NCBI GenBank assembly: GCA_029202445.1
Contig: CP119321.1
Coordinates: 1,798,001-1,862,000, forward strand
Reading direction: 5' to 3'
Source of the DNA: Candidatus Microbacterium phytovorans
GTDB taxonomy: Bacteria > Actinomycetota > Actinomycetes > Actinomycetales > Microbacteriaceae
DNA: 64,000 nt
This document shows positions 33,113-41,814 of the stretch, piece after piece; the first letter of the stretch is position 1, and each line of letters begins with the position of its first letter. A program made the position numbers and the translations under genes. The notes under the pieces were generated by a model. It did not search any database and was not told where the DNA came from. It was given only the letters and a program-made list of their open reading frames with translations.

Positions 33113-35299
33113 ATGGTCAGAGCAGGTTTCAACGTCGTGAGGGTGTCGGCCGTCGTCGGCCTCGTGCTGTCTCTCGTGCCCCTGGAGGCGGCAGTCGCGG
33201 ATGCCGCGAGCCCCGCGCCGGAGGTCACCGCATCTCCGTCGGCCACCGCCTCGCCCACGGCCGAACCGTCTCCGGAGCCCACGTCCACCGCTGACGCGAC
33301 GCCGACTCCGACCCCGTCGGCATCCGTTTCTCCGTCGCCGACGGCCCTGCCGAAGCCGCTTCCGACGTCGACGCCGACGCCGACCGAGCCCGAGGACGAA
33401 GCCGAGCACCACACGGACGGTCCCACGATGCCGCTGACGCGTGAGATCCCGTGGTCGTCTTCGCTTTCGATCGCCCCGACGGCACGCCTCGCGGCGAAGT
33501 ACGGTCCGCAGCCCGTGTTCCACTTCCCCTGGGCGCCGGGCAAGCGCTGGGGTGCGAGCGGACCGCACGCCGACAGCGACGGCATCTACCAGGGCGCGAT
33601 CGACTTCGCGCCGCTGGGCTCGAGCACCACAGTGGTCCGGGCGATCGCTGCCGGTCGCGTCTACCGCGTGAGCTGCGCGGGAGGCTGGTTCCTCGGAATC
33701 GACCACGGCGGCGGGTGGATGTCGGAGTACTACCACTTACGCGAGGCGAAGTCGGGCCTCGTCGGCTCCTGGGTGGAGGCGGGCACGGCGCTCGGGCTGG
33801 CCGGTCAGACGCTGCCGTGCGGCGGGACGCCGGGTGACAGCAAGCACGTGCACCTGTCGATCCTGAACGAGGTGGTCGATGTTCCGAGCGGCAAGCGTCA
33901 GTACATCCCGGTCAGCGGCGTGCAGTTCGATCGGTTCGAGCTCTACGACACGAGCGGTTCGTACAACGGCGTGTGGCGCGACATGTCCGGCGCGACGGTG
34001 CTCACCTCGCGCCGCGTGACCTGTTGCCTCACCGCGTCGACACGCATCGGGCCGTCCAGCCCGAAAGCGGTGCTCCCCGACGTCAACGGCAACGGCATCG
34101 ACGACCGCGCCGAGATCAACGCCTGGGACACCGACCTCAACAGCGACGGCCGTGCCGACATCATCGGATTCGGCTCGAAGGGCGTCATGGTCAGTCGGAG
34201 CACCGGCTCGGTGTTCACGACGTCGACCCGGGCGCTGTCGAGCTTCGGGTCCGAGACGGGTTGGACCACCTCCAAGACGCTTCGCATGGTGATGGACGTC
34301 GACGGGGACGGAGCACCCGACATCGTCGGCTTCACCGGGTCGGGGGTGTTCGTCGCGCGCGGCAACGGCAGCGGCGGCTTCGGATCCGCCAGTCGGTGGA
34401 CGACCGAGTTCGGCGCGAACGACGGATGGACGCTGTCCGGCCACGTGCGCACCCTGGCCGATGTCAACGGCGACGACCGCCTCGACATCGTCGCCTTCGG
34501 CAAGTACGGCGTGTCGGTCGCGCTCAACCAGGGCAGCTCGTTCGCGGCATCCCGGCGCTGGCTGAGTGCGATGGGCGGCTCGGAGGCGGGGTCGTGGGAC
34601 ACCACCCGCCATCAGCGGTTCGTCACCGACGTCAACGGCGACGGCCGCGCCGACGTCATCGGCTTCGGCGCGGCGGGAGTGCAGGTGGCGCTCAGCACAG
34701 GAAGCGGTTTCGCCGCACCCACGCGCTGGACGGCCGCCTTCGGCCTCGATCGCGGGTGGCGCGCCGACGTCACCCCGCGGCAACTCGTCGACATGAATGC
34801 CGACGGACGGCTCGACGTGGTCGGTTTCGGCCGCGACGGCGTCTACGTCGCCCTGAACACGGGGTCATCGTTCGCCACGGCGCGTCGGTGGAGTTCCAGC
34901 TTCGGTCAGGACTCCGGGTCGCGCGGATGGCGCACCACGCGAGACTCACGCGTGATCGCGGACGTCAACGGCGATGGCCGACCCGACATCGTCGGCTTCC
35001 GCACCGGCGGGGTGTGGGTGGCGCGCAACACGGGATCGGCGTTCACCTCGGCGGCGCGATGGACGACGGACTTCGGCTCGACGGAGTGGACCCTCGGGGT
35101 CATGCCCCGCGCCGTCGCCGACGTGAATGGCGACGGTCGTGCCGACATCGTCGGTTTCGCCCGGCATGGTGTGCACGTGGCACTGAGTTCGGGGAGCCGC
35201 TTCGACGCCGCCGCTCACTGGAACGCGGACTTCGGGTGGGGCAAGTCGACGGGCAACTGGAAGGTGCGTACCAAACCGCGCGGGCTCAGCGCCGGCTGA
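33113..35299 (+). CDS. Secreted M23-like peptidase with FG-GAP (VCBS) repeats
   Basis: A 728-aa exported protein. A signal peptide (~1-30) precedes a Ser/Pro/Thr/Ala-rich linker of ~75 residues. Then comes an M23-like domain (~125-270) with the metal Asp in GAIDFAPLGSS (~163) and HVHLSI (~245-248); the first His is less obvious, so activity is uncertain. The C-terminal ~400 residues hold about seven FG-GAP/VCBS units with calcium-binding D-x-N-x-D-G-x-x-D loops (DVNGDGRADVIGFG and the like). These form a beta-propeller used for surface or carbohydrate binding. ATG 33113 follows GGAGAGGGTGG. Confidence 0.88.
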   Translation: MVRAGFNVVRVSAVVGLVLSLVPLEAAVADAASPAPEVTASPSATASPTAEPSPEPTSTADATPTPTPSASVSPSPTALPKPLPTSTPTPTEPEDEAEHHTDGPTMPLTREIPWSSSLSIAPTARLAAKYGPQPVFHFPWAPGKRWGASGPHADSDGIYQGAIDFAPLGSSTTVVRAIAAGRVYRVSCAGGWFLGIDHGGGWMSEYYHLREAKSGLVGSWVEAGTALGLAGQTLPCGGTPGDSKHVHLSILNEVVDVPSGKRQYIPVSGVQFDRFELYDTSGSYNGVWRDMSGATVLTSRRVTCCLTASTRIGPSSPKAVLPDVNGNGIDDRAEINAWDTDLNSDGRADIIGFGSKGVMVSRSTGSVFTTSTRALSSFGSETGWTTSKTLRMVMDVDGDGAPDIVGFTGSGVFVARGNGSGGFGSASRWTTEFGANDGWTLSGHVRTLADVNGDDRLDIVAFGKYGVSVALNQGSSFAASRRWLSAMGGSEAGSWDTTRHQRFVTDVNGDGRADVIGFGAAGVQVALSTGSGFAAPTRWTAAFGLDRGWRADVTPRQLVDMNADGRLDVVGFGRDGVYVALNTGSSFATARRWSSSFGQDSGSRGWRTTRDSRVIADVNGDGRPDIVGFRTGGVWVARNTGSAFTSAARWTTDFGSTEWTLGVMPRAVADVNGDGRADIVGFARHGVHVALSSGSRFDAAAHWNADFGWGKSTGNWKVRTKPRGLSAG

Positions 35300-35323
35300 G
35301 CCTCCTTGGCGACGCCGTGGACC

Positions 35324-36292
35324 TCAGCCGAGGGCACCCCCGGTGAGCCAGTTGTCGAGGGAGTCATAGGCTCGGTCGCGCACGTCGGGCGCCGAGAGGA
35401 AGACGTCGTGGATGGCGTGCGGGATGCGGACGAGCGTGACCGTCTTGCCGATCCGGGTCGCGGCGCGAGCGATCTCGTCGACGTCGAGGACGGAGTCGGT
35501 CGACGTCATCGCCGCCGACCACTGCACCGGTGACGTCCATCCCGTGGAGAGGAGGACGAGGGTCGGACACCCCACGTCGATGCCCGCGGCGATCGTGGCG
35601 TGACCGGCGAGGATGGCGGACAGCCAGCCGGGATGCGTCGGGAACCCGCGCGCGGGCCGCCAGTTCTCGTGCCCCTCGGGGAGCGTGCCGAGCTCTCGCT
35701 GCGCGCGCGTGTAGAAGCCGAGATCGACCTCCGGATGCCGCCCCAACGGATCGACCCACGCGGCCGCACGCACGAGCGGGGCGATCGCCTGGCGTCCGAA
35801 GGCGCCCACCTGCAGCTCCAGCCACGGACTGTTGAGCACGAGCGCCGCCGCCCTGCCCGAGTGACGCGCGGCCCACAGCGACAGGATGAGCCCGCCTGTC
35901 GAGTGCCCGACGAGCACGAGGCGGCGAGGGCGACCGTCGCTCATGGCGCTGAGGGCCGCGTCGATGTCGGCGTCGTAGTCGGCCAGCGACGTCGTGTATC
36001 CGGGGGTCTGCCCGTCGCGGAGGCTCCGGCCGTACTTGCGGAGGTCGAGCGCGTGGAACCTCGCACCCCTCGACGTCCAGAACTCGGCGAGTGCGGTCTG
36101 GAAGAAGTAGTCCGACCAGCCGTGCACGTAGAGCACGTCGACGTCGCGCAACGGTCCGAACAGTCGCCGGAGCGCGCTCGGCATCCGTCTCACGAGGGTG
36201 GCGACCAGCTCGCCCTCACGGTCACGCCCGAGGGGCAGGGTCTGCTGCTCGTACGGCTCTCCGAGGACGTCCGGATGCCAGGAGCCCGCCAT
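35324..36292 (-). CDS. Alpha/beta hydrolase
   Basis: A 322-aa serine hydrolase. The oxyanion region is DVLYVHGWSDYF, the nucleophile elbow VLVGHSTGGLI (Ser in GHSTG), and the acid/His part near the C-terminus is RIPHAIHDVFLSAPDVRDRA. No signal peptide. It resembles lysophospholipase/monoglyceride-lipase-like enzymes, but the substrate is unknown. ATG 36292 is taken as start; a GTG at 36319 overlaps the stop of the upstream reductase gene (GTGA) and is an equal alternative, which would mean coupled translation. Confidence 0.9.
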   Translation of the reverse strand: MAGSWHPDVLGEPYEQQTLPLGRDREGELVATLVRRMPSALRRLFGPLRDVDVLYVHGWSDYFFQTALAEFWTSRGARFHALDLRKYGRSLRDGQTPGYTTSLADYDADIDAALSAMSDGRPRRLVLVGHSTGGLILSLWAARHSGRAAALVLNSPWLELQVGAFGRQAIAPLVRAAAWVDPLGRHPEVDLGFYTRAQRELGTLPEGHENWRPARGFPTHPGWLSAILAGHATIAAGIDVGCPTLVLLSTGWTSPVQWSAAMTSTDSVLDVDEIARAATRIGKTVTLVRIPHAIHDVFLSAPDVRDRAYDSLDNWLTGGALG

Positions 36293-36315
36293 GCCGACCG
36301 CCTCGCCCGGGAGGA

Positions 36316-37689
36316 TCACTCCCCGCGGGAGACCCGGACCATCTCGTCGCGATCGACGACCTTGATCCGCGCACGCTCCTGCGCGGCCCCGAGGCCGACC
36401 TCGTGCTCGTCGAGGCGGTGCCAGCCGTCCAGATCCGTCCACGCGACACCCCGCTCGGCGAGCAGCGCCGGGATCGCCTCATCGGACGGGTCTTCAGGAG
36501 TCCACCACGAGCCCTGGTCGTTGATGAGGTGACGGATCGTCTCCATGGCATCCGACTTGGTGTGTCCGATGAGCCCGACGGGACCGCGCTTGATCCATCC
36601 CGTCGCGTACACGCCCGGCACGCGCTCGTTGGAGTCCTTGTGGAGCACCTGGCCCTCGTGGTTGGGGATGACGCCGTGGCGCTTGTCGAAGGGGACGCCG
36701 CTGAGCGGGGAGCCGAAGTAGCCCACCGCGCGGTACACCTGCTGGACGGCGATCTCCCGCAGCTCCCCCGTGCCGACCACACCGCCCTGGCCGTCGGGCC
36801 GGGTGCGCTCGTACACGATGGCCGCCGCGCGGCCGGAGTCGTCGGTCTTGACCTCGACGGGTTTCGCGTAGAAGTGCAGGTGCAGCCGGCGGCTCGCCTC
36901 TCCGCCCGCGTTGTTGACGCTCGGACGCTGGCGCCACGACTGCAGCACCCGGTCGATCACCATGACCTGTTTGTTGCTCGCGATCGCGGCCCGGCTCGCG
37001 TCGTCGTAGTCGAAGTCCTCGTCGTAGACGACCATGTCGACGTCGCGCAGCTCGCCGAGCTCGCGGAGTTCGAGAGGCGTGAACTTCACCTGCGCGGGGC
37101 CGCGACGACCGAACACATGCACGTCGGTGACCTGCGACGCCTCCAGCCCGTGCTGCACGTTCGCCGGGATCTCGGTGACCAGCAGGTCTTCGACGTGCTT
37201 GGCGAGGACGCGCGCCACATCGAGCGCCACGTTGCCGTTTCCGAGCACGGCGACCGACGAGGCATCCAGCGGCCACTCCCTCGGGAAGTCGGGGTGGCCG
37301 TCGTACCAGCTCACGAAGTCGGCGGCACCGTAGGAACCGACGGCGTCGATGCCGGGGATGTCGAGCGCCGCGTCGCGGATGGCCCCCGTCGCGAAGATCA
37401 CCGCGTTGTAGTGCTTCTTGAGGTCTTCGAGGTGGAGGTCCTCGCCGAAGCGGACGTTGCCGAAGATGCGGATGTCACCGCGGTCGAGCACGTCGCGCAG
37501 GGCCGTGATGATGCCCTTGATCCGCGGGTGGTCGGGCGCCACGCCGTAGCGGACGAGACCGTAGGGCGCGGGGAGCTGGTCGAAGAGATCGATCGAGACG
37601 TCGAACTTGCGCTCGGCCTTCAAGAGGATGTCCGCCGCGTAGATGCCGGCGGGTCCTGCGCCGACGATGGCCAGCCTGAGCTTGGTCAT
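36316..37689 (-). CDS. Ferredoxin/adrenodoxin-type NADP+ reductase
   Basis: A 457-aa FAD enzyme of the FprA/adrenodoxin-reductase group. The FAD fold is RLAIVGAGPAGIYAADILL, with DQLPAPYGLVRYGVAPDHP diagnostic of this group. The NADP fold is SVAVLGNGNVALDVARVLA, and the C-terminal block is GVYATGWIKRGPVGLIGHTK. It moves electrons between NADPH and ferredoxin, supporting P450s or iron-sulfur enzymes. The downstream hydrolase overlaps its stop codon or lies within 25 bp. Confidence 0.96.
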   Translation of the reverse strand: MTKLRLAIVGAGPAGIYAADILLKAERKFDVSIDLFDQLPAPYGLVRYGVAPDHPRIKGIITALRDVLDRGDIRIFGNVRFGEDLHLEDLKKHYNAVIFATGAIRDAALDIPGIDAVGSYGAADFVSWYDGHPDFPREWPLDASSVAVLGNGNVALDVARVLAKHVEDLLVTEIPANVQHGLEASQVTDVHVFGRRGPAQVKFTPLELRELGELRDVDMVVYDEDFDYDDASRAAIASNKQVMVIDRVLQSWRQRPSVNNAGGEASRRLHLHFYAKPVEVKTDDSGRAAAIVYERTRPDGQGGVVGTGELREIAVQQVYRAVGYFGSPLSGVPFDKRHGVIPNHEGQVLHKDSNERVPGVYATGWIKRGPVGLIGHTKSDAMETIRHLINDQGSWWTPEDPSDEAIPALLAERGVAWTDLDGWHRLDEHEVGLGAAQERARIKVVDRDEMVRVSRGE

Positions 37690-37757
37690 GTGTTTCCTTT
37701 CCGGAGGATCCGGTCGTAGAGCAGGTCGCGGCGGCACCCGTTCGGCCCGCCGCGGCG

Positions 37758-38819
37758 TCAGCTGGAGCGGTCGACGACGACGTGCGCGAACCGGGTGAGC
37801 GCCTCGCGCACCGGTCCGACGGGCAGCGGGTCGATCGCCGCGACGGCGTTGCGCGACCACTCGTTCGCCAGTCGGCGCGTCGCCTCGGTGGCGGGATGCT
37901 CCCGCAGGCGAGCCAGATCGTCGTCGAGCAGCGCGGGGTCGGCCCCGTCGGCGATACGTGCGACGCCGTCGTCGATGGCCGACTTCAGCGTCTTCGAGGC
38001 CGGGTCGGCCGCGCGCCCGAGCAGGAGGTACGGCATGGTCGGGACGCCGGCGCGCAGATCGGTGCCGGGCACCTTGCCGGTCTCGTCGGCATCCGCGGAG
38101 AGGTCGATGACGTCGTCGAGAAGCTGGAAGGCGATTCCGACCCGCTCGCCGAACTCCAGCACCGGCTTCTCGTACTCGGCCGGCGCATCGGAGAAGAGGA
38201 TGCCGACCTGGCCGGCGGCGGCGATGAGCGAACCGGTCTTGTCGGCGAGCACCTGGAGGTAGAAGTCCACGGGGTCATCGCCGGCCTGCGCGCCGACGGT
38301 CTCGTGCATCTGGCCGAGCACCAGGCGCTCGAACGTGTCGGCCTGGAGGCGGATGGCGCGCTCGCCGATCTGGGCCATGAGCTGGCTGGCTCGCGAGAAG
38401 AGAAGGTCACCCGTGAGGATCGCGACGTTGTTGCCCCACACCGCGTGCGCGCTGGGCACGCCGCGACGCACGTCCGCACCGTCCATCACGTCGTCGTGGT
38501 ACAGCGATCCGAGATGCGTCATCTCGAGCGCGGTGGCACCGGCGATGACGTCGTCGGTCACGCCACTGCCGAGCTGCGAGGTCAGGAGCGACAACATCGG
38601 ACGCAGCCGCTTGCCGCCCGCCTCATAGAGGTAACGGCTCGTGACGTCGGCCAGCGCGTCGCCCACGTGGAGTTCATCGGCGAGGTTCTGCTCGACCCGC
38701 GCCAGGCCGTCTTCGACCACGGTAGCCAGTCGCCGCATCTTGGGTCCGGCGAAGATCCGCTCGGTCATGCCGAGGTGGCTCGCCAGCTGCGAGCCGGGCG
38801 CAGTGGGGCTCGGAGTCAC
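37758..38819 (-). CDS. Polyprenyl diphosphate synthase
   Basis: A 353-aa trans-prenyltransferase that builds the long isoprenoid tail of menaquinone. The first aspartate-rich motif is LYHDDVMDGADVRRG (D109, D110, D113) and the second is AFQLLDDVIDLSADADETGK. GGKRLRPML near residue 68 binds diphosphate. Small residues before the first motif (GSLYHDD) fit a medium/long product. The GTG start at 38819 is 6 nt after a TAGGCT box, so it is leaderless. It belongs with menG and the other men genes. Confidence 0.95.
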   Translation of the reverse strand: MTPSPTAPGSQLASHLGMTERIFAGPKMRRLATVVEDGLARVEQNLADELHVGDALADVTSRYLYEAGGKRLRPMLSLLTSQLGSGVTDDVIAGATALEMTHLGSLYHDDVMDGADVRRGVPSAHAVWGNNVAILTGDLLFSRASQLMAQIGERAIRLQADTFERLVLGQMHETVGAQAGDDPVDFYLQVLADKTGSLIAAAGQVGILFSDAPAEYEKPVLEFGERVGIAFQLLDDVIDLSADADETGKVPGTDLRAGVPTMPYLLLGRAADPASKTLKSAIDDGVARIADGADPALLDDDLARLREHPATEATRRLANEWSRNAVAAIDPLPVGPVREALTRFAHVVVDRSS

Positions 38820-38924
38820 CCTTCCAGCCTACCGGGACGGTGAGGGACCGGTTCAGCCCGAGCCCGTGAAGTACCTGCGGGGTTTGGTGGCGTGGAGCTG
38901 GGCGACGCGGCGCTGTGGGCAGAG

Positions 38925-39647
38925 CTACGCGACGCGGGGCTTCGTGGCGCGGTGGAGGGCGGCGATCCCGAACGAGAGGTCGCGGTAGGCGACATCCGTC
39001 CATCCCGCGTCGCGGATCCAGGTGGCGAGCGTGCGCTGGTCCGGCCAGTCCTGGATCGACTCGTTGAGGTAGTCGTACGCTTCCGCGTTCGAGCTGACGG
39101 CGCGAGCCACCGTGGGCAGCACGCGGTCGTTGTAGAAGCCGTACAGCGCGGCGAAGGCCTTGGACTGCGGGTGGGAGAACTCGCAGATGACGAGGCGTCC
39201 GCCGGGCGCGGTGACCCGCAGCATCTCGGCGAGGGCGACCCTCGGTTCGTTGACGTTGCGCAGCCCGAACGAGATCGTCACGGTATCGAACTCGCCGTCG
39301 GCGAAGGGCAACGCCATGGCATCCGCCTGCACGAACGACAGCCGCGGGTTGCCGCCATGCCGGCGACGGCCCTCAGCGAGCATGCCGGGCGAGAAGTCGG
39401 CGGCCACGACGTCGGCGCCGCTGCGCGCGAGCGGCACCGAGCTCGCACCGGTGCCGGCGGCGAGGTCGAGGATGCGCTGGCCGGGCTTCGGCGCGATCGC
39501 CCGCGTCGTCGCCACCCGCCACAACCGGTCGTTGCCCAGGCTGAGCACCGTGTTGGTGCGATCGTACGCGGGCGCCACGTCGTCGAACATGCCGCTCACG
39601 CGGGCGGGATCTTTGCCGAGATCGGCGCGGTTCGGCTGTTCGCTCAC
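38925..39647 (-). CDS. menG: Demethylmenaquinone methyltransferase
   Basis: A 240-aa SAM-dependent methyltransferase of the UbiE/MenG family, making the last step of menaquinone synthesis. Motifs: [23 protein letters not shown] loop [37 protein letters not shown] and [14 protein letters not shown]. The GTG start at 39647 lies 6 nt from a TAGGAT box (leaderless). No ubiquinone genes are seen in the window, so the menaquinone role is preferred. Confidence 0.96.
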   Translation of the reverse strand: MSEQPNRADLGKDPARVSGMFDDVAPAYDRTNTVLSLGNDRLWRVATTRAIAPKPGQRILDLAAGTGASSVPLARSGADVVAADFSPGMLAEGRRRHGGNPRLSFVQADAMALPFADGEFDTVTISFGLRNVNEPRVALAEMLRVTAPGGRLVICEFSHPQSKAFAALYGFYNDRVLPTVARAVSSNAEAYDYLNESIQDWPDQRTLATWIRDAGWTDVAYRDLSFGIAALHRATKPRVA

Positions 39648-39701
39648 CGTTCGATCCTACGCGCGGGTGCCCGCGAGGAGCGTGCACGGCAACGGCGCCC
39701 C

Positions 39702-40040
39702 GGTCGTTGAGCGAGCGCAGCGAGACGAAACGCCGCCCCGGTTCCGGATCGACGTTTCGTCTCGTCGCTGCGCTCCTCGCTCAACGACCGGACCCGCGCC
39801 ACCCCCTCGGTCGTTGAGCGAGCGCAGCGAGACGAAACGCCACACCCTTCTCCTCGGTCGTTGAGCGAGCGCAGCGAGACGAAACGCCGCCCCCTCCTCC
39901 ACCCCCTCGGTCGTTGAGCGAGCGCAGCGAGACGAAACGCCGCACCCTCCTCCACACCCCGGTCGTTGAGCGAGCGCAGCGAGACGAAACGCCACACCCT
40001 TCTCCTCGGTCGTTGAGCGAGCGCAGCGAGACGAAACGCC
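39702..40040. repeat. REP-like array: six direct and one inverted copy of a 33-bp unit
   Basis: Units starting GGTCGTTGAGCGAGCGCAGC and ending GACGAAACGCC lie at 39702-39734, 39809-39841, 39856-39888, 39909-39941, 39961-39993 and 40008-40040, all direct. A diverged inverted copy occupies about 39751-39790. Spacers are 14-20 bp of C/T-rich DNA, with two recurring versions. Unlike a CRISPR array, the spacers are near-identical and no cas genes are present. It lies between menG and the DUF222/HNH gene. Confidence 0.93.
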
Positions 40041-40145
40041 GCCCCCTCCTCCACACCCCCGGCGTGTCGGAAGTTGTCCACAGGAAGCAGCCGTGATCTG
40101 GGTTTTGTCGACCACGATGTCGGTGCCCCCGAGAAGAATCGGAGC

Positions 40146-41618
40146 ATGACAGGGACCACGCCGACCGCATGGCAACAGCGCATCGAAACGCTGCTGCACG
40201 CGCTCGCCGACGCCCGGCGCGACGCCGCCGCCGCCCAGGCACGCGAGGTCGCGCTGCTGGCCGAGGCAGTCGAGATCGCCGACGCGATGGCACAGGATGC
40301 CGGTGGGCCCGCATCTGCGGCGGATATCCCGATCCGGTCTCTTGCCGCGCAGATCGGGGCCGCTGCGCGGATCTCGGACCGAACAGTCCAGAAGCACATG
40401 TCGGATGCCGTGGTGCTCGTCGAGCGGTTCCCGGCGACCTATGCGGCGTGGGCTGCCGGAGACGTGTCCCGCGGGCACGTGCGCGTGGTGGTCGACGCCG
40501 GGGTCGCGATCGAGGACGATGCCCCGCGGGCCGTATTCGAGGACGCGGCGCTAGAGGTCGCCCGGCGAGAGACACCAGGACGGCTGAAGCCCGCCGCACG
40601 AATCCTCGCCGCACGGTTGCACCCGATTCCCTTGCAGGAACGCCACGCGGCTGCCGCGACCAAGCGGGAGGTGTGGGTGCGCGACCTCGACGACGGGATG
40701 GCGGAGTTGATCGCGATCCTCCCGGCGGCGATCGCCCACGGCATCCGCGACCGTCTCGACCAATACGCGAGACGCGTCATCGATGCGCGAGGCGCGGTCA
40801 CGGGCGGTGGAGCGAACACGAGTGGTATCGCCGGCAGCGCGAACGCGGGCGCCGCGCCTGACGCGGCCTTCGAAGCTGCGCTCCTCCCCCACCCCGAGAC
40901 GACCGCCGCCACCGACGCCATAGACGCCATCGGCACTCGCACCAACACGCGCCCGGCCGACACGCGTCGGGTCAGCGAGGTCCGTGCTGACGTGTTCGCC
41001 GACCTCCTCCTCACCGGACACGCGTCACCGGACATCACGAACGACGCGATCCCGGCCGGGGAGGCGATCATCGCCCGCGTGCAGGTCACCGTCCCGGTGC
41101 TCACCGCGGTCGGAGCAGACGACGCGCCCGCCGAACTCATCGGGAAAGGACCCATCGACACGGCCACCGCCCTCCGCCTCGCCGGAACCGCGACCGGCTG
41201 GGACCGGGTCCTCACCCACCCCGCCACCGGCACCGTCCTCGCCACCGACCGGTACCGGCCCAACGACCACCTCAAACGCACCCTCCGCGTCAGGGACGAA
41301 CACTGCCGGTTCCCTGGCTGTCGCATGCCCACCGGCCGGTCCGACATCGACCACACCACCGCCCGCGAACACGACGGGCCCACCGAACTCACCAACCTCG
41401 CCCACCTCTGCCGCCGCCACCACACGTTGAAACACCACTCCGCCTGGAGAGTCAGGCAGACACCCGACGGCATCCTCCACTGGACCAGCCCCACCGGACG
41501 CACCTACCCCGACCACCCCGCACGCACCCTCACGTTCACCACGGCACAGGCGACGGCGAAAGCGAAAGCGACAGAGACGGCCGACACGGGTCCGCCCGCC
41601 GAGCCGCCGCCGTTCTGA
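40146..41618 (+). CDS. DUF222 / HNH endonuclease (13E12 repeat family)
   Basis: A 490-aa protein. The N-terminal DUF222 domain includes ARISDRTVQKHMSDAVVLVE and WAAGDVSRGHVRVVVDAGVA. The C-terminal HNH nuclease domain has EHCRFPGCRMPTGRSDIDHT (~385-404) and LAHLCRRHHTLKHHSAW (~418-434), with the Cys/His and DH residues of the metal centre. The family is multicopy in actinobacteria and typified by the mycobacterial 13E12 repeats. A role in DNA cutting or element biology is assumed. It directly follows the REP-like array. The C-tail is a Thr/Ala/Lys low-complexity stretch. Confidence 0.92.
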   Translation: MTGTTPTAWQQRIETLLHALADARRDAAAAQAREVALLAEAVEIADAMAQDAGGPASAADIPIRSLAAQIGAAARISDRTVQKHMSDAVVLVERFPATYAAWAAGDVSRGHVRVVVDAGVAIEDDAPRAVFEDAALEVARRETPGRLKPAARILAARLHPIPLQERHAAAATKREVWVRDLDDGMAELIAILPAAIAHGIRDRLDQYARRVIDARGAVTGGGANTSGIAGSANAGAAPDAAFEAALLPHPETTAATDAIDAIGTRTNTRPADTRRVSEVRADVFADLLLTGHASPDITNDAIPAGEAIIARVQVTVPVLTAVGADDAPAELIGKGPIDTATALRLAGTATGWDRVLTHPATGTVLATDRYRPNDHLKRTLRVRDEHCRFPGCRMPTGRSDIDHTTAREHDGPTELTNLAHLCRRHHTLKHHSAWRVRQTPDGILHWTSPTGRTYPDHPARTLTFTTAQATAKAKATETADTGPPAEPPPF

Positions 41619-41705
41619 CCCGCCGATGCACCTTCCCCAAAGCAGACCGCCTCATCCCGTGCGAACTCGTTGACGTCCGACGCGGACGACCCGCGCCGAC
41701 GCCCG

Positions 41706-41781
41706 CCACCCACGCCGACGCGAGCCACCCACGCCGATGCGAGCCGTCCACGCTGGCGCGAACCGCCCGCCCCGACGCGAT
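41706..41781. repeat. Four tandem 19-bp units (degenerate minisatellite)
   Basis: Units at 41706-41724, 41725-41743, 41744-41762 and 41763-41781, beginning CCACCCACGCCGACGCGAG. Units 1 and 2 differ at one base; 3 and 4 are more decayed. Lies between the HNH gene and menF. Confidence 0.85.
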
Positions 41782-41814
41782 CCAGGGGGCGGCCAGCCGG
41801 ATTAGGCTGGCGGT

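Noticed and set aside
39702..40040. Possible CRISPR array (33-bp repeats with short spacers)
   Set aside because: Spacers are 14-20 bp, C/T-rich and nearly identical to each other, one copy is inverted, and no cas gene is in the window. It is a REP-like array.
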